Notes: generated by a model not told the origin, from the letters alone. Positions 54,621 through 63,655 are shown, counted from the stretch's first letter. The stretch: DNA of 64,000 nucleotides from Ensifer aridi (GCF_002078505.1 NZ_LUAV01000012.1:125177-189176); one strand, 5' to 3'. Program-made: numbers and translations.

Positions 54621-55694
54621 GTGACATCCGCTTCGACGAACGACATCGAATTCCGTTCGGTCGCCAAACGCTATGGCAGCGTGACGGCCGTGTCGGACAT
54701 CAACCTCGCGGTGCCGCAGGGTGCCTTCGTGGCGCTGCTTGGACCTTCCGGCTGCGGTAAGACCACATGCCTGCGCATGATCGGGGGCTTCGAACAACCG
54801 AGCGAGGGCATGGTCTATATCGGCGGCCAGCCGATGAACGGCGTGCCGGCCTACCGCCGGCCAGTCAACATGGTCTTCCAGCAATATGCCCTCTTCCCGC
54901 ATCTCGATGTCGAGCAGAACGTCGCCTATGGCTTGAAGCAGATGCGCCCGCGCGCCGCCACCGCCGAGATCGTGCGCCGCACGCAGGAGGCGCTCGAAAT
55001 GGTTCGCCTCGGCGGCTTCGGCAAGCGCCGTATCCACGAGATGTCCGGCGGCCAGCAGCAGCGCGTGGCGCTCGCCCGCGCCATCGTCAACAAGCCGAAG
55101 GTGCTGCTCCTCGACGAGCCGCTCGCGGCGCTCGACAAGAAGCTGCGCACCGCCATGCAGATCGAGCTTCAGAGCCTGCAGCGCGAGCTCGGCATCACCT
55201 TCCTCCTCGTCACACACGATCAGGAAGAGGCGCTTTCGATGAGCGATCTCGTCTGCGTCATGAGCACCGGCCGCGTCGTGCAGATGGGACCGCCGCAGGA
55301 GATCTACGATCGCCCGGCAAGTCTGTTCGTCGCCGATTTCGTCGGCAAGACCAACCGCATCGCCGCCACGATCGAACCGGGCGCAGGCTCGGTGCGGCTT
55401 GCCAACGGCGTCGGTCTTTCAAAACCTGCGCGCGCCAACGGCACGGTCGGGGCTGCCATGGTCGCCGTGCGGCCGGAAGCGATCAGCCTCGTCCGAAATG
55501 GCACTGCAACACTGCAGGGGACGGTGACACACCGCATGTTTCTGGGTTCTACCGTAGAATACTCGGTCGAAGTCGAGGGCCTTGGTGATTTCCTCGTCAC
55601 TGCCGACCGGCGCAATGAAAGCGAACTTGCCGAGCCCGGTGAACGGATCGGGCTCAACTTCGATCCGAACGCAATGCATGTCTTCCCGGCCTGA
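54621..55694 (+). CDS. ABC transporter ATP-binding protein (PotA-like)
   Basis: This 357-residue ATPase of the spermidine/putrescine importer class has Walker A GPSGCGKTT, Q-loop FQQYALFPHL, signature MSGGQQQRVALARA, Walker B LLLLDEPLAALD and switch VTHDQEEA, all canonical. A TOBE_2 domain fills about 285-355. It starts with GTG at 54621, with AGGGA upstream. It heads an operon with a binding protein, two permeases and a dehydrogenase. The substrate, polyamine-like by family, is not proved. Confidence 0.9.
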   Translation: MTSASTNDIEFRSVAKRYGSVTAVSDINLAVPQGAFVALLGPSGCGKTTCLRMIGGFEQPSEGMVYIGGQPMNGVPAYRRPVNMVFQQYALFPHLDVEQNVAYGLKQMRPRAATAEIVRRTQEALEMVRLGGFGKRRIHEMSGGQQQRVALARAIVNKPKVLLLDEPLAALDKKLRTAMQIELQSLQRELGITFLLVTHDQEEALSMSDLVCVMSTGRVVQMGPPQEIYDRPASLFVADFVGKTNRIAATIEPGAGSVRLANGVGLSKPARANGTVGAAMVAVRPEAISLVRNGTATLQGTVTHRMFLGSTVEYSVEVEGLGDFLVTADRRNESELAEPGERIGLNFDPNAMHVFPA

Positions 55695-55744
55695 ACGACC
55701 GGTCTGCCGCAATCAATGCACATCAACGATAAGGGAACAGCATT

Positions 55745-56905
55745 ATGACCAAGTGGTACAGAGACAATGCCCCGATTACCGCGGACAGGCTCGCCGACGA
55801 GTTGATGCGCCTGAAGCGCGGCTCGGTTACCCGCCGCCATTTCCTCGGCGTCACCGGTCTCGGCCTGGCGACGGCCGTACTCGCGCGCCAGCCTGGTCTC
55901 TTCAATTCGACCGCATTCGCCGAGGAGCTCGGCACGCAGATGTCGATCGCGACCTGGCCGAACTATCATGATCCCGCCACCTTCGAGGCCTTCACGGCCG
56001 CGACAGGTGTTGCCGTCGAAGTCAACGTCTTCGGCTCGAACGAGGAGATGCTGGCGAAGCTGCAGGCCGGCGGTACCGGCTGGGACCTCTTCGTGCCCAC
56101 CAACTACACGATCTCCACCTATGTGAAGCTCGGCCTCATCGACGAACTCGATATGGCGAAACTGCCGAAGTACGACGCCTCGACCGAGAACCCGCGCTTC
56201 ACCAATGAAGGCATCGTCGACGGCAAGACCTATGCCGTGCCGAAGAACTGGGGAACGACCGGCATCGCGGTGAACTCCAGCAAGATCAAGACGCCGGTAG
56301 CGAGCTGGAAGGACTTCTTCGAGGTCGCGATGACCGAGGCCGACGGCCGCACTATGGTGCACGACTATCAGCTCACCACCATCGGCAATGCCCTGGTCTC
56401 GCTCGGCTTTTCTTTCAACTCGGTCAAGCCCGAAGAACTCGCCAAGGCCGAAGAGCTCCTGATCAAGGTGAAGCCGCATCTCTACGCGATCAACAGCGAC
56501 TACCAGCCAGCAATGCGGGCGACCGACGCCTGGATGACGATGTGCTGGACCAATGACGGTGCCCAGCTCAACCGCGATATGCCGGAAATCAAGTTCGTAC
56601 TCGGCAAGGACGGCGGCGAGATCTGGTCGGACTTCTACGCGATCCCGAACAGTGCGGCCAACAAAGCGGCTGGATATGCACTGCTCAACTACCTGATGGC
56701 GCCTGAAAACGCCGTCAAGGAGCACATCGCCAACGGGGCGCCGACGACCGACAGCCGGGTCATGAAGCTGCTGCCGGCGGAAGTGACGTCCAACAAGATC
56801 GTCTATCCGGACGAGGCCGCGCTGACCCCGCTCGAATTCGGCGCTGCCGTGACGCTGACGGATCCCGGCCGCGCCGAGCTTATGGCGCGGTTCAAGGCAG
56901 CTTGA
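55745..56905 (+). CDS. ABC transporter substrate-binding protein (PotD-like) with Tat signal
   Basis: This 386-residue binding protein has a long N-terminal leader (about 30 residues) followed by VTRRHFLGVTGLGLATAVLA, a Tat-type twin-arginine signal cleaved near residue 60 (AFAEE). The mature part is PotD-like: IATWPNYHDPATFEAFTAATG and GTGWDLFVPTNYTIS. This export of a folded protein suggests a bound cofactor or ligand. It follows the ATPase gene and precedes two permeases, with a palindromic repeat (56930-57002) in between. A polyamine or related cation is the likely ligand. Confidence 0.88.
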   Translation: MTKWYRDNAPITADRLADELMRLKRGSVTRRHFLGVTGLGLATAVLARQPGLFNSTAFAEELGTQMSIATWPNYHDPATFEAFTAATGVAVEVNVFGSNEEMLAKLQAGGTGWDLFVPTNYTISTYVKLGLIDELDMAKLPKYDASTENPRFTNEGIVDGKTYAVPKNWGTTGIAVNSSKIKTPVASWKDFFEVAMTEADGRTMVHDYQLTTIGNALVSLGFSFNSVKPEELAKAEELLIKVKPHLYAINSDYQPAMRATDAWMTMCWTNDGAQLNRDMPEIKFVLGKDGGEIWSDFYAIPNSAANKAAGYALLNYLMAPENAVKEHIANGAPTTDSRVMKLLPAEVTSNKIVYPDEAALTPLEFGAAVTLTDPGRAELMARFKAA

Positions 56906-56929
56906 TTTTCGGCTCGGTGGCAAAATTTG

Positions 56930-57002
56930 CCCCTCGTCCCGCTGCCGCGACCCTCTCCCCGTTTTTGACGGGGAGAAGGTGGCCCGCAGGCCGGATGAGG
57001 GG
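56930..57002. repeat. GC-rich palindromic intergenic repeat (RIME-like), copy 2
   Basis: The termini CCCCTCGTCC (56930-56939) and GGATGAGGGG (56993-57002) are inverted copies of each other with one mismatch. Inside is a stem CTCCCCGT/ACGGGGAG. GGTGGCCCGCAGG at 56978-56990 recurs exactly at 62087-62099. It lies inside an ABC-transporter operon. Confidence 0.7.
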
Positions 57003-57037
57003 CGGATCTTGAGCCTGCATTCTGACGGACCAACTCC

Positions 57038-57904
57038 ATGCGCGCGGCAATGAACACGAAGAGGAACCTGGTGACGGCGGCGCTGGTTGCGCCGGCGGCC
57101 GCGTGGCTGACCGTCTTCCTGGTCCTCCCCTTCATCGCCATGCTTGTCTTCGCCTTCGGCGAGCGGGCGCCCGAAGGCGGATACCAGGTGGCCTTCACCT
57201 TCGCTCAGTTCGCCAACCTGCCGACGCGTGCCGCCGCCTTCTGGAATACGCTGCTCCTGGCGCCGACGGGTGCCCTGCTCTGCCTGATCGTGGCCTATCC
57301 AGTCGCCTACTATCTGGCCGTTAAGGCGAACCCGCGCTACCGCCTCATCCTCGTCTCTCTCGTCGTGGTGCCCTTCTGGACGAGTCTGCTCGTGCGCACC
57401 TATGCCTGGATGTACATTCTCGGCTCGCGCGGCATTCCCAATCTCCTGTCGATGATCGGCATCGAGGACGTCCGCATGCTGAACACGCCCGGGGCCGTGC
57501 TGCTCGGCATTGTCTACGGTTATCTGCCGCTGATGATCATGCCGATCTATGTGAGCCTCGAAAGACTCGACCGCCGGCTGCTGGAGGCCTCCGCCGATCT
57601 CGGCGCGAAGCCCGTCTCGACCTTTTTCGGCGTCACGCTGCCGCTGTCGCTGCCGGGGGTCATGACCGGTGTCGCGCTCGTCACCATCCTGCTACTCGGC
57701 GAATATCTGATCCCGCAGCTCTTGGGCGGCGGCAAGGTCTTCTTCATCGGCAACGCGCTCGTCGACCTCTTCCTGCAATCGCGCAACTGGCCTTTCGGCT
57801 CGGCCATCGCCGTCACTCTCGTCGCTGTTGTCGTCGTTGTTCTGATGGTAGCGATGCGGATCGCCTGGAGGGTCGCCGGAACAAGACAGGTGGATCTCGT
57901 CTGA
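57038..57904 (+). CDS. ABC transporter permease (PotB-like)
   Basis: This 288-residue permease has about six transmembrane segments and a conserved EAA loop (RRLLEASADLGAKPVSTFFG). The PotB family usually works with a PotC partner, encoded next. An in-frame ATG at 57050 is an alternative start; neither has a good ribosome site. It lies 132 bp after the binding-protein gene, behind a palindromic repeat that may reduce read-through. Its stop shares one base with the start of the next gene. Confidence 0.88.
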   Translation: MRAAMNTKRNLVTAALVAPAAAWLTVFLVLPFIAMLVFAFGERAPEGGYQVAFTFAQFANLPTRAAAFWNTLLLAPTGALLCLIVAYPVAYYLAVKANPRYRLILVSLVVVPFWTSLLVRTYAWMYILGSRGIPNLLSMIGIEDVRMLNTPGAVLLGIVYGYLPLMIMPIYVSLERLDRRLLEASADLGAKPVSTFFGVTLPLSLPGVMTGVALVTILLLGEYLIPQLLGGGKVFFIGNALVDLFLQSRNWPFGSAIAVTLVAVVVVVLMVAMRIAWRVAGTRQVDLV

Positions 57905-58722
57905 TGCGCGCCTTCATCTCCTCCGTCTACCTCTTCCTCTATGCACCGATCGCACTGGTCGTGCTCTTCTCCTTCAATGCGGGCCGCAATGCGAGCGAGT
58001 TCACCGGCTTTTCGACCGCATGGTATGCCAAGGCGCTGAGTAACACCTTTCTTGTCTCGGCGCTCCAAAACAGCCTGATCATCGCCTTTACGAGCGCCGC
58101 ACTTGCCGCGGTTTTCGGCACCATGGCCGCGCTTGGCATGGAGCGGTTGAGCTCCCGCATGCGCGCGCTCTTCGATGCACTCTTCGCGGCAGCGATTGTC
58201 GTACCCGGCGTCGTGATCGGCATTGCGACGCTGGTCGCGCTCGTCGCGGTATTCTCCTTCGTCAATCCGACAATTGCAGCCCTCTGGCCTGGCGATCAGC
58301 CGCCGCGGCTCGGGCTCGGTTATGGCTCGATCATTGCCGCTCACGGGCTCTTCTCGATGGCGCTCGTCGCGATGATCGTCAAGGCGCGCATCGCGAGCCT
58401 CGGCCGCGACATCGTTGAGGCCTCGAGCGATCTTTATGCGACGCCGCTCACCACCTTCCGGTTGATCGTGCTACCGCAGATTCTGCCGTCGATTCTCGCG
58501 GGCTTTCTGCTCGCCTTCACCTTCTCCTTCGACGATTTCATCATCGCCTTTTTTGTCGCCGGCTCGAAGACGACCCTGCCGATTTATGTCTTCGCCTCGA
58601 TTCGCCGCGGCGTGACGCCGGAGATCAACGCCATCGCGACGCTCGTGCTGGTCGCCTCGTTGCTCCTGATCCTGACCGCACGGGTGCTCATGCGCGAAAA
58701 GAAAAGCAAATCCGGGGAGTGA
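57904..58722 (+). CDS. ABC transporter permease (PotC-like)
   Basis: This 272-residue permease has about six membrane segments and an EAA loop (VEASSDLYATPLTTFRLIVL). It begins at the last base of the preceding stop codon, so the two permeases are translated as a unit. The C-terminal segment (LREKKSKSGE-like, charged) is cytoplasmic. The short-chain dehydrogenase gene starts 4 bp after its stop. Confidence 0.88.
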   Translation: MRAFISSVYLFLYAPIALVVLFSFNAGRNASEFTGFSTAWYAKALSNTFLVSALQNSLIIAFTSAALAAVFGTMAALGMERLSSRMRALFDALFAAAIVVPGVVIGIATLVALVAVFSFVNPTIAALWPGDQPPRLGLGYGSIIAAHGLFSMALVAMIVKARIASLGRDIVEASSDLYATPLTTFRLIVLPQILPSILAGFLLAFTFSFDDFIIAFFVAGSKTTLPIYVFASIRRGVTPEINAIATLVLVASLLLILTARVLMREKKSKSGE

Positions 58723-58726
58723 AACC

Positions 58727-59488
58727 ATGATCCTCAAAGACCGGATCGCGATCGTGACCGGAGCAGGCTCCGGGATCGGCCAGGGGGGTGCCGCCATCAT
58801 GGCGCGCGAAGGCGCTCATGTGGTGGTCGTCGACCGCAGCGCGACCGCCGCGAACGATACCGTCGCTGCGATTGCCGCCAAGGGCGGCAGTGCCGAGGCG
58901 CTCGCGATCGACGTCACGGATGACGACGCCCTGTCGCACGGCATTTCCGACGTCCTTTACCGGCACGGCCGCATCGACATCCTGCACAATCATGCCGGCG
59001 CGCAGGTCGCGGGCGACCTCGAGACGGTCGAGGTGGCGGGTTTCGACCGATCCTGGAGCCTCAATGTCCGCGCCCATTTCATGGCCGCCCGCCTGGTGGT
59101 GCCGTCGATGAAGGCGGCGCGCCGCGGCGTGATCGTCAACACCTCCTCGTCCTCCGGTGTACTCTATGATCGGGAGATGATCGCCTACACGACCACAAAG
59201 CATGCGGTCATCGCCATGACCCGGCAGATGGCCGGCGACTACGCGAAATACGGCGTGCGCGTGAATGCCCTCTGCCCGGGCTGGGTCGATACACCCTTCA
59301 ACGAGCCCTTCATCGCCCAGATGGGCGGGCGAAGCGCCATCGAGGCTTATATCCGCGAGAGAGTGCCGCTCGGCCGCTGGGCCAGCGTCGACGAAATCGC
59401 CGAGTCGATCCTGTACCTCGTCTCCGATCGCTCGTCCTACATGACCGGCCAGATCCTCGTGGTCGACGGCGGCGAGACGGTCGTCTGA
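58727..59488 (+). CDS. Short-chain dehydrogenase/reductase
   Basis: This 253-residue classical SDR has the cofactor loop VTGAGSGIGQGGA (about residues 10-22), a NHAG motif, the catalytic Ser in NTSSSSGVLYD, and YTTTKHA (Tyr and Lys of the active site). It is NAD(P)-dependent and probably oxidises an alcohol group of the compound brought in by the neighbouring ABC importer. It is the last gene of that operon, 4 bp after the second permease. The substrate is unknown. Confidence 0.9.
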   Translation: MILKDRIAIVTGAGSGIGQGGAAIMAREGAHVVVVDRSATAANDTVAAIAAKGGSAEALAIDVTDDDALSHGISDVLYRHGRIDILHNHAGAQVAGDLETVEVAGFDRSWSLNVRAHFMAARLVVPSMKAARRGVIVNTSSSSGVLYDREMIAYTTTKHAVIAMTRQMAGDYAKYGVRVNALCPGWVDTPFNEPFIAQMGGRSAIEAYIRERVPLGRWASVDEIAESILYLVSDRSSYMTGQILVVDGGETVV

Positions 59489-59550
59489 CACGGCGAGGTA
59501 TCGCCTCCACCCAGTTTTCGAAAGCGGATGAGAGAGCAAAGCCGTCCTCG

Positions 59551-59877
59551 TCACTTCGGCGGAAGCGACAGCGCATAGCTGAGCGCCGCCTCAATGAGGC
59601 TTCTGCGCAGGGCGTCGTCGCCATAGGTTTTCGCGCCGGCGCGCACCCAGCCATGCATTCGGCGCTCGCCCATCACCATCTGGACGACGCCTGGCAGCTC
59701 CAGCGCCCAACCGTCATTGCCCTTGCCCAGCCTCACCAGCATACCGTCCTCGCGCGCGCCGCAGAGGAGGTTGCCGTTGACGAGAAAGGCCAGGCCGCCG
59801 AACATCGGCTTCTCGGAAAGCCCCGGCTGATCGCCGAGTTCCTGCCTGACCAACTCCTCAAGCCCCTTATCGCGCAT
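59551..59877 (-). CDS. TfoX/Sxy N-terminal-domain protein
   Basis: This 108-residue protein matches the TfoX N-terminal domain: KPMFGGLAFLVNGNLLCG near residues 24-41, then EDGMLVRLGKG. In gamma-proteobacteria TfoX/Sxy activates competence genes; in rhizobia the small, single-domain members have no known function. ATG 59877 is chosen because GAGGAAA lies a few bases upstream. It is transcribed toward the SDR operon and has no linked partner. Confidence 0.8.
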   Translation of the reverse strand: MRDKGLEELVRQELGDQPGLSEKPMFGGLAFLVNGNLLCGAREDGMLVRLGKGNDGWALELPGVVQMVMGERRMHGWVRAGAKTYGDDALRRSLIEAALSYALSLPPK

Positions 59878-59995
59878 CGATTTTCCTCGCTCTTCCAAGG
59901 CTCGCAGCTGAATCATTTTCCGAAAGAGCCGAGTATAAAGCGCTGATTCGATTCGATGTATCGGCCCAGCTGAACCGTCCTCTGAAATTCTTGAT

Positions 59996-60967
59996 TCAGC
60001 TCTTGAGCTTCAGACGCCGGCGCGTCTCGCTGGGGCTTTCGCGATAGTGGGCGCGGTAGCTGCGCGAAAACGACGACGACGAATTGAACCCGGAGATCGC
60101 TGCGATGTCAGCGAACTCCATCCGCGTTTCGATCACCTTGCGGCGTGCCGCATTGAGCCTCAGCGCCAGATAGTGCTCATGCGGGGCGGCGCCCATCGTC
60201 TCCTTGAAGAGGTCTTGCAGATGCCGGGCGCTGACACCCACCCGGCGCGCAAGGCGATGAAGCGTCAGCGGCGCCTCGACCGTTTCCTCCATGAGCTTGA
60301 CCGCCGCGCCGACGCGCGTATCGAGAATGCGCATATTGCCGATCGCCGGCATCTGCAGCAGGTCGCCACGCGTGCGCTCCTGCTCGTAGATAAAGAGCCG
60401 CGACACTTCGAGGGCCAGCGAATAGCCATGCGCCCGACGGATCAGCTCCAGCATCAGGTCCAGCGTCGGCAAGGAGCCGCCGGTGGTGATGCGCTTGCCG
60501 TCGATGACAAACCGCTCGCGCACCATGGTCACCTGCGGATAGGCGGCGGCGAAATCCTCGAAATCCTCCCAGTGGGTGGTGGCGGAAAAATTGTCGAGCA
60601 GGCTCGTCTCGGCCAGCAGCCAGGACCCGGATTCGATTCCAGCCATTACCTCCCGATATCGAGCCGTCTGCGAGAGCAGCATCTTGAGCTGCGACGTGGC
60701 GCTGCACTGCCAATTGTAACTCGACAGCACGAAAAGCGGCGACGTTTCGCGCTGCGGCCGGAACGGCCCCGCGACCGGGATCGGGATGCCGCTCTTCGTC
60801 TCGATCGCCTCGCCGTTCGGGCTGAACATCGTCCAGCTATAAAGCGTGCGCCCGGCGATGCGGTTGGCGGCGCGCAGCGGCTCGATGACCGAGGCGACTA
60901 GGATCAGATTGGTCTCCGGCAAGACGAGCAGATCGACATGCTGCGCCTGCGAAACGGCGGCTTCCAC
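59996..60967 (-). CDS. cdhR: GlxA-family (DJ-1/PfpI plus AraC) regulator, CdhR-type
   Basis: This 323-residue regulator has an N-terminal DJ-1/PfpI-like domain (about 10-180, VDLLVLPETNLILVASVIEP) and a C-terminal AraC helix-turn-helix pair (about 225-320: LHRLARRVGVSARHLQDLFK and FADIAAISGFNSSSSFSRSY). This matches the CdhR regulator of carnitine degradation in Pseudomonas and rhizobia. The start is a GTG at 60967 with a very strong GGAGGAGG 8 bp upstream; the long same-frame extension to 61987 is antisense to the next gene and is not coding. It diverges from the beta-keto-acid cleavage enzyme, its probable target. Confidence 0.87.
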   Translation of the reverse strand: MEAAVSQAQHVDLLVLPETNLILVASVIEPLRAANRIAGRTLYSWTMFSPNGEAIETKSGIPIPVAGPFRPQRETSPLFVLSSYNWQCSATSQLKMLLSQTARYREVMAGIESGSWLLAETSLLDNFSATTHWEDFEDFAAAYPQVTMVRERFVIDGKRITTGGSLPTLDLMLELIRRAHGYSLALEVSRLFIYEQERTRGDLLQMPAIGNMRILDTRVGAAVKLMEETVEAPLTLHRLARRVGVSARHLQDLFKETMGAAPHEHYLALRLNAARRKVIETRMEFADIAAISGFNSSSSFSRSYRAHYRESPSETRRRLKLKS

Positions 60968-61075
60968 GGTGTAACTTCCTCCTCCTTCTGCCGAAAATGT
61001 ATAGAATGGCTCCGAACTTGGAAAGCAGGCTGGCGCTTTCTGGCTCCTAATAGGCTCATCAAAAGGGAGACAGCC
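60968..61075. promoter_or_regulatory. Divergent promoter region of the carnitine locus
   Basis: This 108-bp region separates the divergent GlxA-type regulator and the cleavage-enzyme gene and must contain both promoters and the operator. I see the two ribosome sites (GGAGGAGG on the minus strand, AAGGGAGA on the plus) but no certain operator palindrome. Confidence 0.5.
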
Positions 61076-61978
61076 ATGCCACTCAGCATGAACCGCGAGG
61101 TGTTCGTCACCTGTGCCGTCACCGGCGCCGGCGACACCGTTTCGAAATCCCCTCATGTGCCGGTCACGCCGAAACAGATTGCCGAAGCGGCGATTGAAGC
61201 TGCCAAGGCGGGCGCCGCGATCGTCCACTGTCACGTCCGCGATCCCGACACCGGCGCACCGACGCGGCGCCGCGATCTCTATAAGGAAGTGACCGACCGC
61301 ATCCGCTCCGCCGATATCGACGTGGTCCTCAATCTGACCGCCGGCATGGGCGGAGACCTGGTCTTCGGCAATGTCGAGAGCCCCTTCCCGGTCAACGAAA
61401 AAGGAACGGACATGGCCGGCGCCACCGAGCGCGTCGCCCACGTGGCCGAATGCCTGCCGGAAATCTGCACGCTCGACTGCGGCACGATGAACTTCTCGCT
61501 CGGTGACTACGTTATGACCAATACGCCGTCGATGCTGCGCGAAATGGCACGCCAGATGACGGCACTCGGCGTCCGCCCGGAGATCGAGGCCTTCGACACC
61601 GGCCATCTGTGGTTCGCGAAGCAACTCGTCGAGGAAGGCCTGATCGAAGACCCGGTCCTCATCCAGCTCTGTATGGGCATTCCGTGGGGCGCGCCGGACG
61701 ACCTCAACACCTTCATGGCGATGGTCAACAACGTGCCCTCGAACTGGACCTTCTCGGCCTTTTCGATCGGCCGCAACGCCATGGCCTATCCGGCGGCGGC
61801 GATTCTTGCCGGCGGCAACGTCCGCGTCGGCCTCGAGGACAACCTCTATGTCGGCAAGGGCCAACTCGCGACCAATGCCCAACTCGTTGAAAAGGCGGTA
61901 GCCGTCGTCGAGAACATGGGCGCCAAGATCATCGGGCCGGAAGAGGTGCGCAACAAGCTGAAGCTGACGAAGCGGTGA
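61076..61978 (+). CDS. cdhB: Beta-keto acid cleavage enzyme (BKACE, DUF849), 3-dehydrocarnitine type
   Basis: This 300-residue TIM-barrel zinc enzyme has the DUF849 hallmarks: FVTCAVTGAGDT, VHCHVRDPDTGAPTRR with metal-binding His residues, and FDTGHLWF. BKACE proteins transfer a two-carbon unit from a beta-keto acid to acetyl-CoA. In carnitine degradation the substrate is 3-dehydrocarnitine, giving betainyl-CoA and acetoacetate. The following carnitine dehydrogenase supports that substrate. ATG 61076 has AAGGGAGA upstream. The length is typical for the family. Confidence 0.88.
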   Translation: MPLSMNREVFVTCAVTGAGDTVSKSPHVPVTPKQIAEAAIEAAKAGAAIVHCHVRDPDTGAPTRRRDLYKEVTDRIRSADIDVVLNLTAGMGGDLVFGNVESPFPVNEKGTDMAGATERVAHVAECLPEICTLDCGTMNFSLGDYVMTNTPSMLREMARQMTALGVRPEIEAFDTGHLWFAKQLVEEGLIEDPVLIQLCMGIPWGAPDDLNTFMAMVNNVPSNWTFSAFSIGRNAMAYPAAAILAGGNVRVGLEDNLYVGKGQLATNAQLVEKAVAVVENMGAKIIGPEEVRNKLKLTKR

Positions 61979-62067
61979 AGGGTCCACGGCAATCTCGAAC
62001 TCCGAGGTTGCCGCGGCGGCAGGGGCGAGCGGCTAAAGAGCGAAGTAGAGGATCCGGAGCCGCCTAT

Positions 62068-62110
62068 CCCTCCCCCTTGTGGGGAGGGTGGCCCGCAGGG
62101 CCGGGAGGGG
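62068..62110. repeat. GC-rich palindromic intergenic repeat (RIME-like), copy 3
   Basis: CCCTCCCCC...GGGGAGGG forms a stem with the core CCCCTTGTGGGG at 62073-62084. GGTGGCCCGCAGG (62087-62099) is shared exactly with copy 2. It sits between the cleavage enzyme and the dehydrogenase. Confidence 0.65.
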
Positions 62111-62142
62111 TTCCCACGGTACAACGGGATGGAGAGGGGAGA

Positions 62143-63633
62143 ATGACCACCATCACCAAGGCCGCCTGCATCGGCGGCGGCGTCATCGGCGGGGCCTGGG
62201 CGGCGCGCTTCGCGCTTGCCGGCATAGACGTCAACATCTTCGATCCGCATCCGGAAGCCGAGCGGATCATCGGCGAGGTCATGGCCAATGCGGAGCGCGC
62301 CTATGGCATGCTGACCATGGCGCCGCTGCCGCCGCGCGGAAAATTCATCTTCTGCAAGAGCATCGAGGAAGCCGTCCAGGACGTTGACTGGATTCAGGAA
62401 AGCGTGCCCGAACGATTGGCGCTGAAGCGCGGTGTGATCACCGAGATCGACGCGGCCGCCCGGCCCGACGCGCTCATCGGCTCGTCGACCTCGGGCCTCC
62501 TGCCCTCCGACCTCCAGGCCGAGATGAAGCATCCCGAACGCATGTTCGTGGCGCATCCCTACAATCCGGTCTACCTGCTGCCGCTGGTCGAACTCGTCGG
62601 CGGCAAGAAGACCGCGCCGGAGACGATCAAGCGCGCCGAGGAAGCAGTTGCCGAGATCGGCATGAAGGGCGTCGTCATCGCCAAGGAGATCGAGGCCTTT
62701 GTCGGCGATCGCCTGCTCGAAGCGCTCTGGCGCGAGGCGTTGTGGCTGATCCAGGACGATATCTGCGATACCGAGACGCTCGATAATGTCATGCGCTATT
62801 CGTTCGGCATGCGCTGGGCGCAGATGGGGCTCTTCGAGACCTATCGCATCGCTGGCGGCGAGGCCGGCATGCGGCACTTCTTGGCGCAGTTCGGCCCCTG
62901 CCTCAAGTGGCCCTGGACCAAGTTCACCGACGTCGTCGACCTCGACGACGCGCTGGTCGAAAAGATCGGCGCGCAGTCGGACGCCCAGGCGGCCGGCCGC
63001 TCCATCCGCGAACTCGAACGCATCCGCGACGAGAACCTCGTCGGCATCATGCATGCGCTGAAGGCCAGTAATGGCGGTGAAGGCTGGGGCGCCGGCAAGC
63101 TGCTCGCCGATTTCGAGAAACGCCTCTGGGCGAAGGGCGGCAACCAGTCGAAAAGCTACGACGCTTCCGGGCCGCTGCGTCTCGTCGAGACAAAGGTCAA
63201 TGCCGCCTGGGTCGACTATAACGGTCACATGACCGAGCACCGCTACCTGCAACTCTTCGGCGACACCTCCGACGCGTTGCTCAGACTGATCGGCGTCAAC
63301 TTCGACTATGTCGAGGCCGGCCACAGCTACTACACCGTCGAGACGCATATCCGCCATCTCGGCGAGGCCAAGCTCGGCCAGGCGCTCTACACGACGCTGC
63401 AAGTTCTCGCCTCTGACCAGAAGCGCATCCACTTCTTCACGCGGATCCACGATGCTGGCTCCGATGACGTCATCGCTACTGCCGAGCAGATGATGCTGCA
63501 CGTTGATGCCGAGGCCGGCAAGTCCGTGCCAGCGCCGGCGGAGGTGCTGGCGAAGCTGAAGCCGATCGCCGACGGGCATGCGAAGCTCAACGTGCCGGAA
63601 GGTGCGGGGCGGCATGTGGGGCAGAAGCGGTGA
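62143..63633 (+). CDS. L-carnitine dehydrogenase fused to a betainyl-CoA thioesterase domain
   Basis: This 496-residue fusion has an NAD-binding 3-hydroxyacyl-CoA-dehydrogenase-type domain (about 1-190: CIGGGVIGGAWAARFALAG), a C-terminal dehydrogenase domain (about 195-320) and a hotdog thioesterase domain (about 345-490: WVDYNGHMTEHRYLQLFGDT). The first half oxidises L-carnitine to 3-dehydrocarnitine. The second probably releases glycine betaine from betainyl-CoA formed by the BKACE, as reported for Sinorhizobium. ATG 62143 has GGAGAGGGGAGA upstream. Stand-alone dehydrogenases are about 320 residues, so the tail is a genuine extra domain in one open frame. Confidence 0.9.
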   Translation: MTTITKAACIGGGVIGGAWAARFALAGIDVNIFDPHPEAERIIGEVMANAERAYGMLTMAPLPPRGKFIFCKSIEEAVQDVDWIQESVPERLALKRGVITEIDAAARPDALIGSSTSGLLPSDLQAEMKHPERMFVAHPYNPVYLLPLVELVGGKKTAPETIKRAEEAVAEIGMKGVVIAKEIEAFVGDRLLEALWREALWLIQDDICDTETLDNVMRYSFGMRWAQMGLFETYRIAGGEAGMRHFLAQFGPCLKWPWTKFTDVVDLDDALVEKIGAQSDAQAAGRSIRELERIRDENLVGIMHALKASNGGEGWGAGKLLADFEKRLWAKGGNQSKSYDASGPLRLVETKVNAAWVDYNGHMTEHRYLQLFGDTSDALLRLIGVNFDYVEAGHSYYTVETHIRHLGEAKLGQALYTTLQVLASDQKRIHFFTRIHDAGSDDVIATAEQMMLHVDAEAGKSVPAPAEVLAKLKPIADGHAKLNVPEGAGRHVGQKR

Positions 63634-63655
63634 AGGGGATGACGGCGGGGCGACG

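Noticed and set aside
55304-56923. Minus-strand frame of 539 codons across the PotA/PotD-like genes
   Set aside because: It spans two well-supported plus-strand genes and shows no domain.
60968-61987. Extension of the GlxA-type regulator frame to a 663-codon protein
   Set aside because: The extra N-terminal part is antisense to the BKACE gene; GTG 60967 with a strong ribosome site gives the family's normal length.
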